A stretch of DNA of 30,264 bases from Gracilaria caudata. Lineage: Eukaryota; Rhodophyta; Florideophyceae; Gracilariales; Gracilariaceae. The translations under genes and the position numbers were made by a program. Below the pieces are notes generated by a model that searched no databases, was not told the DNA's origin, and saw nothing but the letters and a program-made list of their open reading frames with translations. Location of the stretch: assembly GCA_030374735.1 (NCBI GenBank), contig JASCIV010000227.1:1-30264 (forward strand), given 5' to 3'. Shown here piece by piece: positions 1 to 10,200 of this stretch. How positions within the stretch are numbered: position 1 is the stretch's first letter; each line of letters starts with the position of its first letter.

Positions 1-105
1 AGACGGGGGCAGTTTAGCGACGTGCCACCCAGGTCGGTCCGACCGGCAAGCTGACCGATCGCTTGGACGAGTTTAACGACCTCCCGGGTCGACACCGTGT
101 ACCTT
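1..105 (-). CDS. Possible exon of a gene running off the left edge
   Basis: On the minus strand one frame stays open from about base 105 to the window edge, and it follows a reasonable acceptor (TGTGACCACAG). It reads R-Y-T-V-S-T-R-E-V-V-K-L-V-Q-A-I-G-Q-L-A and then G-R-T-D-L-G-G-T-S-L-N-C-P-R. The composition is protein-like, and the T-R-E-V-V-K-L helix recalls the small C-terminal helical part of AAA-type ATPases, but about 34 residues do not allow a family call. No start codon is visible, so it would be an internal exon. It may equally be a chance open frame in GC-rich sequence. Confidence 0.25.
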
Positions 106-638
106 CCTGTGGTCACACATACATAAGCGAAGTCTGAAGTTTTTGACGGCACCCAGTACTTATGGGGAGCGGAGACAACAAGGATACATCAAATGCCCCC
201 GAATGAGAAGGCATTTCATTGCAAACACTTCATTGAGCTGGATCTCAAGTAGTGAACGTCATCGCAGCAAGTCGACCCACAGAGACCGGGTTCTAACGCA
301 AGTACGTGTCGAGGGAAAGAAAAGTTTCACTCCATGTTAGGTTTTATTCTGCTCGAAGATATTTGTGGAAGGTTTTCTTCGAGGTCATTACATATGTATC
401 CGTTATGAAGTGAAACACATTTTTCCGTTTACTAGTGAAACTGCTTGACAAAGCTTCCCAAAACTAAGGGGTTAGTATTGCCAACTTGGTAAGGAGGAGT
501 ATAATGCCAGTCGTAAGTCCTTTTAGTGTGCTAGAGTTTTCAGTTTCCGCGGTTGGAAGACAATGCGGGCAGTTTCTTACGGCCGCTTATTCATAGACAG
601 AGCTGATGCTAAAGACCAAGACCAGAAAAAGGAAAGCT
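106..638. other. Intergenic, no supported gene
   Basis: Only short open frames with no protein-like composition occur here. It lies downstream of the ABRACL stop codon and probably includes its 3' UTR. I see no RNA gene, repeat or mobile element. Confidence 0.5.
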
Positions 639-944
639 TCAAAGCAGCTTAATCTCAACGTCATCATGAACGCCCTTGAGCAAGAATTCGCCTTCAAAAT
701 CGACTACTTTGGTCTTCCGAGCGGCTTTGAGAGTCCCAATGATAGCCTCAAATATGTTCCCGCATCTTTCGTCATCAATTAGTTTGACAAACTTCACACT
801 GTCGAAGGGTTTCGAGGTTAGACAAGACCTGAGTGGGTTGAGACACAATCGAAGCTTAACTTACGATACCTTGCCATCCGGACCAACTTCGCCAAGTCTC
901 TTGATTTCTTCCACCAGCTGCTTAACTTCGCCGCCGACGTCCAT
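639..944 (-). CDS. ABRACL: ABRACL/costars family protein (one intron)
   Basis: This small cytosolic protein belongs to the costars family, whose members act around actin dynamics and cell migration in animals and Dictyostelium. Exon 1 (944-865) starts M-D-V-G-G-E-V-K-Q-L-V-E-E-I and ends in the G-K-V-S segment. The intron (864-799, 66 bp) opens GTAAGTTAAG, has a TCTAAC branch site and ends CGACAG. Exon 2 (798-639) gives V-K-F, then I-F-E-A-I-I-G-T-L-K-A-A-R and L-L-K-G-V-H-D-D-V-E-I at the C-terminus. The joined product is 79 aa against about 81 in human ABRACL, and it follows the family along its whole length. Splicing is needed: without it the first exon hits a stop at once. The phase across the intron is consistent (gta tc + t). 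Confidence 0.93.
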
Positions 945-1689
945 TGCTGTGTGTGAAGACTAACGCAGAAGGAGACAAAACACTTTGGTTCCAAGTAGAT
1001 GATAGCTAACACAGCCTTGACACAGAAAGCTAGACTGTGTTGGAAATGATGGAGTCTCTTAGTTGGAAAGCAGGGTGCAAAGCGGGTTGCGATGGCAGTA
1101 ATTGCGCGACTGAAGTATACCTCACAGCTCTGTCCTGGGATGTATTGTACGCATCACGCAGGGCCACGTAAAGCTAAACGGTACGGATTCCAAACAGCGC
1201 GAAAAGAGTGGTGTCAGCACAACAAAAGGCAGAAACGTTTGCCGTCGTGCTCGAATTTTCTAAATTGCTCTTTTCTTCTTCAGTGAAGAATCTTCACCGT
1301 AGACGTCATGATGACGCATGGTGCTCTTAAATTAAATTTCGAACTCTACGGATTATTATAGACATACGACTCTTTGACAATGCATGAGTGATTACTTCGG
1401 CGGCGAAAGCAATGGTTTTATAGCCTTTAGGAAGAAAGGGTAGTAATCTTCTCTAATGCTTTGATGAGCGTACACGCTTAGTTGAGAATCTAGGAAAGCT
1501 AAGTGCTCCACGATATTGTAATGAAATTTACAAGAGTTAGTTTGGAATCTCGTATATCTACAACCACATTATATGCAGAAAGGGCCTAAACAACAAAACT
1601 GCTCAGATACTTTCTCCCTAATCTTCTCCGTTTCAATGAAACGGGTGCGAATATTGACTAGTCCCCTTCCGTTCTGAGATCAAGAATAT
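945..1689. other. Intergenic: ABRACL upstream region and HSF 3' flank
   Basis: About 745 bp lie between the 5' end of ABRACL and the stop of the heat shock factor. The only sizeable frame (1092-1286, plus) has a shadow-like composition. The right half is AT-richer, as expected for 3' UTR and terminator sequence. No TATA box, tRNA or repeat could be assigned with confidence. Confidence 0.5.
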
Positions 1690-3930
1690 TTACGGATCTG
1701 CGAACGACTCGATTTTCTTCGCCAGAGCATGAATATCGGTGCCTTCTGGCAAGTGCGTTAAAGGAGGCGGGAGTCCAGGGTCATCCGCTGATAACTCTAA
1801 AAAGTCCTCAATAACGCGTTCGTTCTCTGCAGAAGAAGGACAGTGGCCATTCAGTTTCACAGATTCTGGTTCACTCCCGAACGACACGTTGAAATCTTTG
1901 TCGTCAAAGGCTTTATCGAAGTCAGGTGTGTCTAGATGAGTCCCTTTTGGCCGTGATCTTGGTTCTTGAAGAGCGTTCTCGATTGCATCCATAGTCATGC
2001 TAGTGTTAGGGGTCGATGGTATATCTTCAAGAAATTCCAACGCCCGATCAACTTCGGGATCAACTCCATGCTTTTCTTGCTCAGGGGTGCTCAGACACAT
2101 TTCTTCAGAGTTTGTCATGTGAGCGTCTTCGCTTGAGATAAGTTTCTCTACACCTGTATGTGGGTCTATCACACCATTCGTCATGTGGGTATCAATGCTC
2201 GCAAGTCCCAGTTGTGGTGTGTGAGACGGTTCAGGAGTATTAAGGAACGCAACGGGCGAAGCTGGGCTTGGAATCTCTCCGTTCGTAAGAAAGGACTGAA
2301 CGTGAGCCTCTTGATGTTCTATCGCATGGGCGCGAGGACTAGTCACCCCAATGGATTGCGGTGTCGGGCGCTGAGGAGACGCTGACTGCCTCTCACGAAC
2401 ATGCGAATCGTTGGCGTCATTTCTTGTTCTATTCGGCGTTGTCGTTGTTGCCCGTACCGGAGTAGAAGCGGCATGGCTTGCAGGAGCCGCTGACAAAGAC
2501 CGGGCAGTGCTCAATGATGATGGGAGAACACTAACGGCCGGAAGAGAGACAATTCCCATTTTGACACCTTTCGTCCCATTTGGAGCGGACGTTGTGGATG
2601 TCTTGGCAGCAAAGGTCGAACTCCTCGGCGCGCGTACTCGGCGTGCCGAGCCGTTCTTTCTAAACGAGGGATATGATTGCGATGTAGTCGTCACTGTTTT
2701 GACTGCCGTGGCTGGTGATGTCGCCAGGGGACCCGACGAAGCGTGAGGTAGGTTCTTGGAATTAGACGAGACGCCTTGCGGTACAGCATGAGTAGAGGCT
2801 GGAGGAGACGCCGCGGAAACAGGCAGACCTTGTGCCGGCGTCACTGATTGATATGAGATCGAGGCGGCGTTTGAGTTCCGAGGGGCGGATGCTGTTGGAG
2901 GTGGCGAGGTTGACGGGTTGCCTGCAATTGAGGGCGTTGGAGGAGATATGGAAGCAGTACGAACTGGAGGGCTTATAAGGGCTAAAGTCTTGTTAGCATT
3001 TGGTGGCATGATTCGCCTCGAAGGAGAAACGGTCGATAGGGACTCTTCAAGGGGCAGCTCTTGAACAGTGGCCGGCTCGAAGGATATACGCGGCTGAGCA
3101 TGAGAACGTGAAGGGGATTGAGCTTGCGATTGTGCCGGTGAACGCGTGATACCGACTCCCATTTGCTGCATCATTACTCGCAAAGCATCGACCGATGAGC
3201 GACCGGCGGTATGAGGAATGTTCGCAACCTGGCTAGTAGGCTGCTCAACAATCATAGTGTCTGGCTCTTCCACGGAAGACGAAGGCAATCGTTTGCGCTT
3301 CCGTGAGGCCATTGCTTCGGAGTAGGGCTGCAAGACTTGTGAGAAGTAGTGCATGATAAATGCCTGCATCTGTTTCGACGAGTTCTCCAAGTTAACAACG
3401 CGCGTTTCGAGGTTTTCGCATCGGTTCTTGAGCTGTTCCTCCTTCTGTCGTGTAACGACGAGCTCTTTAATGAGCAGGTCCTTGTCACGTTTTAAAGATT
3501 TCAGTTCGCCCTCCAATCCATAGTTGCCCAGCTCCACAACAGCGTTCTGGGTGAGGGCTGTGGGTAAGACCGCACTCGAGCTCTGCGATTGCTTTGGGCG
3601 TCGACGGGTTATATTCTTCAGCAGATCGGGTCTATCGCGGCGGAACGAGTCATGCCCGAACATCCACTTGTCCGGATTCTGCTTGTGGAAGCCATATTGG
3701 TTAAGCTGTCGCACAAAGCTAGAGAAGTTGTTGTGTTTGAAGTACCGAGGCAGAATGTCGCGCCCAAACTCTGACGGCTTGTGAACGGTGAAAGATAGGC
3801 CTTTTTCATCAGTCCAGGAAACAAGCAATTGGGTGTTAGGATCGCTGACAAGTTGGTAAAGCTTGGTGAGAAACGGAGGGGTCTGTGAAGGCAAAGCTTG
3901 CGGATTTCTGGGTGCGGAATTGGTGGTCAT
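1690..3930 (-). CDS. HSF: Heat shock transcription factor (HSF)
   Basis: This nuclear transcription factor is expected to bind inverted nGAAn repeats as a trimer. The product is 746 aa. The HSF DNA-binding domain spans residues 18-114, beginning P-P-F-L-T-K-L-Y, with the recognition helix N-N-F-S-S-F-V-R-Q-L-N-Q-Y-G-F-H-K and a basic end T-R-R-R-P-K-Q. A leucine-rich heptad region for trimerisation follows at roughly residues 130-200, then a basic R-K-R-K-R-L-P nuclear-localisation signal. A long Ser/Pro/Thr-rich linker leads to an acidic C-terminus with aromatic/hydrophobic clusters (V-I-E-D-F-L-E-L and A-L-E-F-L-E-D-I) that resemble AHA-type activation motifs. I chose the ATG at 3930 because the domain begins 17 residues later. 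The frame is open up to 4557, but that part is not protein-like and runs antisense into the Der start. The gene is intronless and divergent from Der. Confidence 0.95.
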   Translation of the reverse strand: MTTNSAPRNPQALPSQTPPFLTKLYQLVSDPNTQLLVSWTDEKGLSFTVHKPSEFGRDILPRYFKHNNFSSFVRQLNQYGFHKQNPDKWMFGHDSFRRDRPDLLKNITRRRPKQSQSSSAVLPTALTQNAVVELGNYGLEGELKSLKRDKDLLIKELVVTRQKEEQLKNRCENLETRVVNLENSSKQMQAFIMHYFSQVLQPYSEAMASRKRKRLPSSSVEEPDTMIVEQPTSQVANIPHTAGRSSVDALRVMMQQMGVGITRSPAQSQAQSPSRSHAQPRISFEPATVQELPLEESLSTVSPSRRIMPPNANKTLALISPPVRTASISPPTPSIAGNPSTSPPPTASAPRNSNAASISYQSVTPAQGLPVSAASPPASTHAVPQGVSSNSKNLPHASSGPLATSPATAVKTVTTTSQSYPSFRKNGSARRVRAPRSSTFAAKTSTTSAPNGTKGVKMGIVSLPAVSVLPSSLSTARSLSAAPASHAASTPVRATTTTPNRTRNDANDSHVRERQSASPQRPTPQSIGVTSPRAHAIEHQEAHVQSFLTNGEIPSPASPVAFLNTPEPSHTPQLGLASIDTHMTNGVIDPHTGVEKLISSEDAHMTNSEEMCLSTPEQEKHGVDPEVDRALEFLEDIPSTPNTSMTMDAIENALQEPRSRPKGTHLDTPDFDKAFDDKDFNVSFGSEPESVKLNGHCPSSAENERVIEDFLELSADDPGLPPPLTHLPEGTDIHALAKKIESFADP

Positions 3931-4375
3931 GGTATACGGGGACACGGAGCGAACAAGTTCGCGGCGAGCTTTTCCACAGTCGAGCTTTGAAGGAAGCTCG
4001 ATGTGTACGGCGGCCAGTGGACGGGGAAAACGAAGAAACGAAGTACTTGAGGTCAACAAAGAGAAGCGGCGGTTGTGATACGAGGCGCCGACCGAAAACA
4101 GGCCGTCGATGATACAAAGGCTCAAATCATGGCCCGGTGCAGACTCTGCACTGCAGAGCTTGCGCTTGGTGCTGCTCCGTCTGTCATAGCGAGGACACGT
4201 GGGGTAGAAGGTTACACTTGTATCCCTTGGACGCATTTCTGGTGCAGACTTCGGGCCCAAACGAGTCCAGCAGTGTAAACCCAAGTACTTGCTTGGCCCT
4301 GGTCGACATTTGATCTCGAATGGAGGTGATGGTGACTGGGTGCTCGTCTCCACATCGTAGGTTGGGTTCGGCAAA
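3931..4375. promoter_or_regulatory. Divergent HSF/Der promoter region
   Basis: 445 bp separate the two divergent start codons. An inverted repeat at 3980-4001 (8-base arms TCGAGCTT and AAGCTCGA around a 6-base loop) lies just upstream of the HSF ATG and would fall in its 5' leader. Purine-rich GAA-containing sequence near 4030-4050 is not a clean heat shock element. No TATA box is evident. Confidence 0.4.
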
Positions 4376-5887
4376 ATGCTGCAGGCTACTGCCTTCTCAT
4401 CGCCGGCGCCGGTGTCTCCGGCAAGGCACCGTGTCATTCTTTCATGCCGTCCGTACGCTGGAACTCGGTGGAGGCCGGCACGGCGGCGGCGCCGAGTGCA
4501 TGCGTGCACCGGCGAGGCTGTCAAATCCAGGACGGTCCCACAGCAGAAACTGCCCACGGTTGCTGTTGTGGGGCGCCCAAACGTCGGAAAGTCTACGCTG
4601 GTGAATCGCCTTACTCACTCGTTTCGTGGCGGTGCGATTGTCGAGGATGTCGTTGGCATCACCCGTGATCGCATGTATCGTCCCACAGAGTGGGCTGGTT
4701 ATCATTTTCGCGTGGTCGATACTGGAGGGCTTGTGTTTGATGACCAGTCCAGTTTTCTACCAGAGATTAGGTCTCAGGCTATGATAGCTATCGAAGAAGC
4801 TGCTGCTGTTATTTTATGCGTTGACGGTCAAGCGGGGGTGAACCCTCTCGACCTTGACCTAGCGGACTTCTTGAGGAAGTCTGCGCCGAATGTTCCCGTA
4901 TTTGTCGCCGTCAACAAATGTGAGAGCCATCACGGTTCAGCTATGGCTATCGACTTTTGGGAGTTGGGCCTCGGAGAACCGATTCCGGTTAGCGCTATAC
5001 ACGGCAGTGGTACTGGAGATCTGCTTGATAGTGTCGTGGAAGCGATTCCGAAAGTTGACGTTGCGGCAGAAGACGATATTATCAACGTAGCCATTGTAGG
5101 ACGGCCGAACGTAGGAAAGAGTAGTCTGTTGAATTTGCTCACAGGGGTCCAGCGCACTATTGTCAGCGAAATTCCCGGTACCACACGAGATGCAATTGAC
5201 GAGGTAATTACCGTGCATGGAAAGAAATACCGTCTCATCGATACTGCAGGCATACGACGAAGGACGAATGTGTCTTTTGGGACCGAATTCTTCATGATAA
5301 ATCGAGCATTCAAGGCCATACGGCGTGCAGACGTCGTGTTACTTATGCTGGACATTACAGAATCTTCAGAGCAAGACAGGAAGATCGCTGACCGAATCGT
5401 TGATGAGGGAAAGGCGTGCGTTGTGCTGGCTAATAAGTGGGATCTCGTACCAGAAAAGGACAATAGAACATACAAGAGTGCAAAGGAGGCTGTGCAGGAA
5501 CGAACGGTGTCCATTTCGTGGGCTCCCATTGAGCTTATTTCTGTTCTGGAGAAGAAGAGAGTAAGCAAAGTGCTCTCGTTGGTAGATGACGCTTTAGAAC
5601 AACATCGCAGGAGAGTGTCAACAGCTGTTCTAAACGACGTTTTGCGAGATGCAGTGGAGTGGCACAAGCCGCCAAGTACCAGAGCGGCGAAGCAGGGACG
5701 TATATATTATTGTACACAGGTTGCCAGTAGACCTCCGACTATTGCAATGTTTGTCAATGATCCGCGACTCTTCCATGATAATTATCGAAGGTACATGGCG
5801 GGTCAGTTTAGGAAGGCGCTCGGATTCTTTGGTACGCCGATGCGACTGCTCTGGAGAGGAAAAGCAAGGGCTCCGAATCTTGGTTAG
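4376..5887 (+). CDS. der: Ribosome-associated GTPase Der/EngA, organelle-targeted
   Basis: This double-domain GTPase is needed for assembly of the large (50S-type) ribosomal subunit, here most likely in the plastid. The product is 503 aa, against roughly 450-490 in bacteria. The extra N-terminus (about residues 1-58) is rich in Ser, Ala, Pro and Arg and reads as a transit peptide. GTPase domain 1 has GRPNVGKS at 66-73, then D-T-G-G and N-K-C-E-S. The NKCE form of the G4 motif is the one seen in cyanobacterial and plant Der. GTPase domain 2 has a second GRPNVGKS at 242-249, then D-T-A-G-I-R-R-R and N-K-W-D. The last ~95 residues are the KH-like RNA-binding domain, with the typical F-V-N-D-P and Y-R-R-Y-M stretches. 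The gene is intronless. A decayed copy of its 3' part lies inverted at 13290-13914. Confidence 0.97.
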   Translation: MLQATAFSSPAPVSPARHRVILSCRPYAGTRWRPARRRRRVHACTGEAVKSRTVPQQKLPTVAVVGRPNVGKSTLVNRLTHSFRGGAIVEDVVGITRDRMYRPTEWAGYHFRVVDTGGLVFDDQSSFLPEIRSQAMIAIEEAAAVILCVDGQAGVNPLDLDLADFLRKSAPNVPVFVAVNKCESHHGSAMAIDFWELGLGEPIPVSAIHGSGTGDLLDSVVEAIPKVDVAAEDDIINVAIVGRPNVGKSSLLNLLTGVQRTIVSEIPGTTRDAIDEVITVHGKKYRLIDTAGIRRRTNVSFGTEFFMINRAFKAIRRADVVLLMLDITESSEQDRKIADRIVDEGKACVVLANKWDLVPEKDNRTYKSAKEAVQERTVSISWAPIELISVLEKKRVSKVLSLVDDALEQHRRRVSTAVLNDVLRDAVEWHKPPSTRAAKQGRIYYCTQVASRPPTIAMFVNDPRLFHDNYRRYMAGQFRKALGFFGTPMRLLWRGKARAPNLG

Positions 5888-6141
5888 TATCATGTTTGCG
5901 GTAATGTCTTCTTTTAATCACGAGCTTATCGTTTCCGAGGCCAATTCGAATTGTAACAAGTATATACTATACAGCGAAGAAATCTTTTCGTTTCTTCTTA
6001 ATCTACGGTACATAGGAAGAAGTATCCACGATTTATAGTGCTTCCTCGTTGAGAAGGACTAGATATCTACGCTATGAACATTATCGAAAATGATCCCGCT
6101 CACATATCTCACATGACTTCATCAAAATGCGCCTTCGCACG

Positions 6142-6849
6142 TCACTGTGCTTTTCGCGGTAGTGCCGACTCAAAAACTTGTTTTGTCTGCCGGTAGACTT
6201 CTTCGATATCTCCAGCATCAGATTCTATAACGTGTAACATCCCTTTATTCCGGTAATGCTCAACCACAGGCATAGTTTTCTTCTCAAACGTCTTGAGACG
6301 TTTGCGCACAACTTCCGCCACATCGTCCGAACGACCACTTGTTGTTGCCCGCTTCAGGAGACGTTCAACCATGACTGCTGTCGAACAGTTTATGAACAGC
6401 ACAAATTCACACGCCGCAATCACACGCTCAAACTCTTCCGCTTGGTCCATTGCTCGTGGAAAGCCATCAATTAAAACACCATCGCAAGTACCGGCAAGTC
6501 TTTGCAGCTCATCCCGCAGCAGACCCATTGTCACATACCCAGGCACAATATCTCCTCTTTGCATGATCTCCCCAACGCTCTGTCCAAGGGGGCTGTTATT
6601 CTTCGCTTCTTGTCGAAGAAGATCACCAACGCACACCTGCGCTAGGTCAAAATCACGCCTGAGCATGGCACATTGCGTTCCTTTGCCGCTTCCAGGCCCA
6701 CCGAGAACAAAGAAGATCGGAGGATTGTTAAGGGGTGCAGCAGGTCTTCTTGAAACCGAAGGAACTGTCGCGCATGATGTGCACACTCTGTGACGCATGG
6801 GGAAATGTCGATGCAGCCGGAAAGGTGTTGAGGCTACGAAAGAAATCAT
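6142..6849 (-). CDS. UMP-CMP/adenylate kinase family NMP kinase, probably organellar
   Basis: This enzyme transfers phosphate from ATP to a nucleoside monophosphate. The P-loop G-G-P-G-S-G-K-G-T is at residues 50-58. The NMP-binding part has G-D-L-L-R-Q-E and D-G-F-P-R-A-M-D-Q-A-E-E-F. The lid is short (L-L-K-R-A-T-T-S-G-R-S-D-D), as in eukaryotic UMP-CMP kinase and AK1-type enzymes and unlike the long-lid bacterial type. V-L-F-I-N-C and S-G-R-S-D-D lean towards UMP-CMP kinase, but the substrate cannot be fixed by eye. The product is 235 aa. About 40 extra N-terminal residues, basic and Ser-containing with phenylalanines at positions 4 and 10, suggest import into plastid or mitochondrion. It converges on Der (254 bp between stops) and diverges from CPSF160. 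Confidence 0.9.
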   Translation of the reverse strand: MISFVASTPFRLHRHFPMRHRVCTSCATVPSVSRRPAAPLNNPPIFFVLGGPGSGKGTQCAMLRRDFDLAQVCVGDLLRQEAKNNSPLGQSVGEIMQRGDIVPGYVTMGLLRDELQRLAGTCDGVLIDGFPRAMDQAEEFERVIAACEFVLFINCSTAVMVERLLKRATTSGRSDDVAEVVRKRLKTFEKKTMPVVEHYRNKGMLHVIESDAGDIEEVYRQTKQVFESALPRKAQ

Positions 6850-7267
6850 TGTTTACGAGTTAAAGCCTTCCGTACTCATTTTGTGAAAGCAATGGAGCTC
6901 TAGCATCAACGGTCGGAAAGATCGACTTCCAATCCTCCGACCGCACACGCGCTACTAGTAGAGACAGGGCGCAACGGCGGCAGATATCATACAGCATCGG
7001 GGATGATTAAAAATTTTCGCGGATGAACTTCGCGCGAAGGACAGGATTTGCATCAAACCCGCATTTCAGGCACTTCAGTAGGTGTGACAATTCCTGCCCA
7101 GACAGCAGTCTCTCAATAGTTCGCACCAGAAGTGTAGATCCTTCAAAGCTCTATTTGCCCTTCACAAACTTTTTCATCTTCATCTTCACAGGCGAGGTTG
7201 CGTTCTGCTACACTTTCAGGTTAACATCGACTGAATCCGTCCGCTGTTTCACCCGCTGCTGAGCAGC
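6850..7267. promoter_or_regulatory. Divergent NMP kinase/CPSF160 promoter region
   Basis: 418 bp lie between two divergent ATGs and would have to carry both promoters. The open frame at 7023-7262 has no protein-like composition. No clear TATA box or repeat was seen. Confidence 0.4.
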
Positions 7268-10200
7268 ATGTTTGGGGTAGCGCGAGAGTTCCAAGCACCG
7301 CTTGGTGTGACTCACGCCGTGCGTGGTTACTTTGGACCGAGCACAACTCTTTCTACCGTCTTCGCACGGAAGAATAGCATAGACTTGTATGTCGTTCGCG
7401 CAAATAATCAAGTGGCCCGCCTCGAGCTCGTTCAGTCAACTGCACTAGGCGCAAACATTGTTAGCACGTGTGTATTAAGTCGTGGTTCCGCTCATGATCT
7501 TCTTGTCTTGGGGTTTGATCGAATGCGAGTAGCGGTCCTTGCATGGCATCACGACACCCGGAGCTGGATCACTGCGCAGCTTATAGACCATGCCACCCTA
7601 CTTGGTTCGCCATTGTGTTCACCGTCATCTATTATGCGCAGTCAGGACCCTCGCGACCAAGACCGGCCAATCCTACGAGGACTGGTTGGTACTGACAGTC
7701 AGCCGCTGATCAAGACTGACCCGTCTGGTAGGTGTTTGGGGGTTCTGGCCAAGAGTCAGAATGTTCTTTACATCGTTCCTATCAGTGCGGAAGAAGACGC
7801 ATACTCTTTGCCGACAAGAGTTTTCAACCCCGCAGATGTCTTTCTCATTGACCTTTCTGCTGACTATGAAGCCTCGAACGTCAAAGATTTCGTATTTCTT
7901 CACGGTTCGTTTGAGCCAAACGTTGTCGTTTTGTACGAACCGAACCGAACGTGGGCCGGGAGAGCTGCTATTCAGAGAAACACCTCCCAAATTCTCAACA
8001 TATCAATAGACATTCAGTCAAAGAGGACATCAAAGACATGGACTGTCGACCAGCTACCATACGACAGCATTAGACTTGAACCGATTCCAGAATCTGCTGG
8101 AGGGGGTATTTTGTTGCTTTGCACCAGCGTTATCATGCAGCTCCGTCATGGAGCATGCGTCGCCGGACTCTCTCTCAACTGCTTCGGCGACTCATATGCA
8201 ACAGAAGTTAAGAGCAAGTTTGAAACTATCAAAGAATCTGACACTCTTGTCGAATGCGACGGCGCTCATTGTCGATTTCTAGACATCGAAGAAACTCCAA
8301 CTGATTCTTCCTCCCCCTCGACTCAAAGTGTCGCGCTGCTGTCATTAAAGGGAGGAGAGCTTTACTTTTTAAACATAGCTGTCGCTTCCAGAAACTCCAT
8401 TGTCATGAAACGAGCGGGCAGTACAGTCATTGCTTCTGAAATTGTTCCAATCAACCATCGATTCTTTATACTTGCGTCTCGACTTAGCGATTCTTTACTC
8501 GTTGAGTATCAAACAGCTGCCCACGACACAGAAGTTGGTGCTGAAACGTCAGACGGTGATGGCCCTATGAAGTCAGAAAATCCAATTCAGAGCAAGAATG
8601 ATTCGAAGAAGCGTAAGAAAAGAAAACGTTCGGCACAAGATGATGCCGAGTACGAAATGATTTACGGTGTCAAACCTCCCCAAGATTCATCGGACGAAGA
8701 ATCCGAGGACGGTCCAGAAAAGGATGAACATGCTCTGAATTTGGATCAGAAAGATGAAGGAACACGTGGTGTGTATGACGATGAAGACGAACTTGGTTGG
8801 GTCTTCAATTCTGGGACAGTTGAAACAACCTCTGAAGGTAGCTCTAGCTCTGGAAAGTGGGCTTTGAAAGTTAAAGACACTCTTCCATGTTTTGGTCCTG
8901 GTTCAGATCTGGCAATAGGTACCTCACCGGATGACGATTCCGGTTCAAAGCTTGACATGGTTATTGCGGGAGGCTATGCCAAGAATGGGTGCCTGGCAGT
9001 AGTTCACCAGTCCGTTCGCCCTACGTTCAGTGCGAACTTCGAAGTTCCCGGGTGCAGTGGGGTATGGGCTTTGAGAGATCCTGCTACAGTGAGTCGTGAG
9101 AGAGAAGCATTGCGGCTAAGGAATGAACTGCGAAGCAAAGGAAATATGGAAAGAAGGCTCAACAACGCGAAGCAAATCGCCAAAAGAACCAAGTATATGG
9201 AGGAAGCGGTTATGGTCCTCGGACGCAAGGACCAGAACAAGCAGAAATCAGGAGATGTGAACGAAGGTCGAGGAGAAGCAATGATTCGAATTGAAACGAT
9301 CAACGAATCTTCTCACTCAAAATTAGAGAACGAAGCTCCGGTTGACAAAACCTACGAAGACATACCAGAAAATACCACTAACAATGAAGATATACCAAGT
9401 AAAGCTCGTTCCGGAATTCAACGGACCAAGAATGTTGAAAATGATACAGGAGTAGGTGTTTCATCCATGGACGTGGAGAACACAACGGGAGCCGAGAACA
9501 AAGATGCAACAACTGAGTTTGAACATAAAGGGAACGGTCACGAAAACGAGAATCATGAGAAGAAATCGACTGAGCAACTTCAGGGTGCAGATCAGAGCCC
9601 CGAATCACAAAACAGCGAACAGAACAATATGGATGAAGGACAAGAATCAACCCCCAAGCGACGAAAAACTGAAGGTCCTAGGACATCAGGAGACACTGAA
9701 GACCAGGAAGACATTGTCTCCAGCGAAGATATGCAGCGGATTGAACATGAAGCGGAAGCGAAGTTCCCTCTAGAGGAAGAGGTCGACCTAGAGGAAAGTA
9801 TACCTGATGATCCCGCCCTACATTCAATTATACTTATGACCACGGATTCAAACACGATGGTCTTGAGATCTGGAGCAGAGCTGGAAGAAGTCAATCCTGA
9901 TTCTGTTGGCTTTATAGGTTCGGAAAGAACTGTTGCAGCTGGGAACATATTTGGCTCATACGCTATTGTGCAGGTGAGTTCAACGAAGGTGAGGGCCTTG
10001 AGAGACGGAAATGTTCTCTGTGAGTTTGATATGTCAACCGTTAATCAGACTATTAAGAGAGCACATATATGTGATCCAATGGTGTTGGTAGAGTCTACAA
10101 GCGGTCACATATATGTTTTCGCCGTTTCAGCTCAGGAGTACGGAGGGGAGAATGAAGAAATCGCAAACGGGAGCGAAATGGAGAACGTAGATGATTTCGA

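Noticed and set aside
3931..4557. N-terminal extension of the heat shock factor by 209 residues
   Set aside because: The sequence is Arg/Ser/Cys-rich without domain character and overlaps the antisense of the Der presequence. The ATG at 3930 lies 17 residues before the DNA-binding domain, as expected for HSFs.
4930..5667. Minus-strand open frame of 245 codons inside Der
   Set aside because: It is Ser/Arg/Thr-rich shadow sequence antisense to a well-conserved GTPase.
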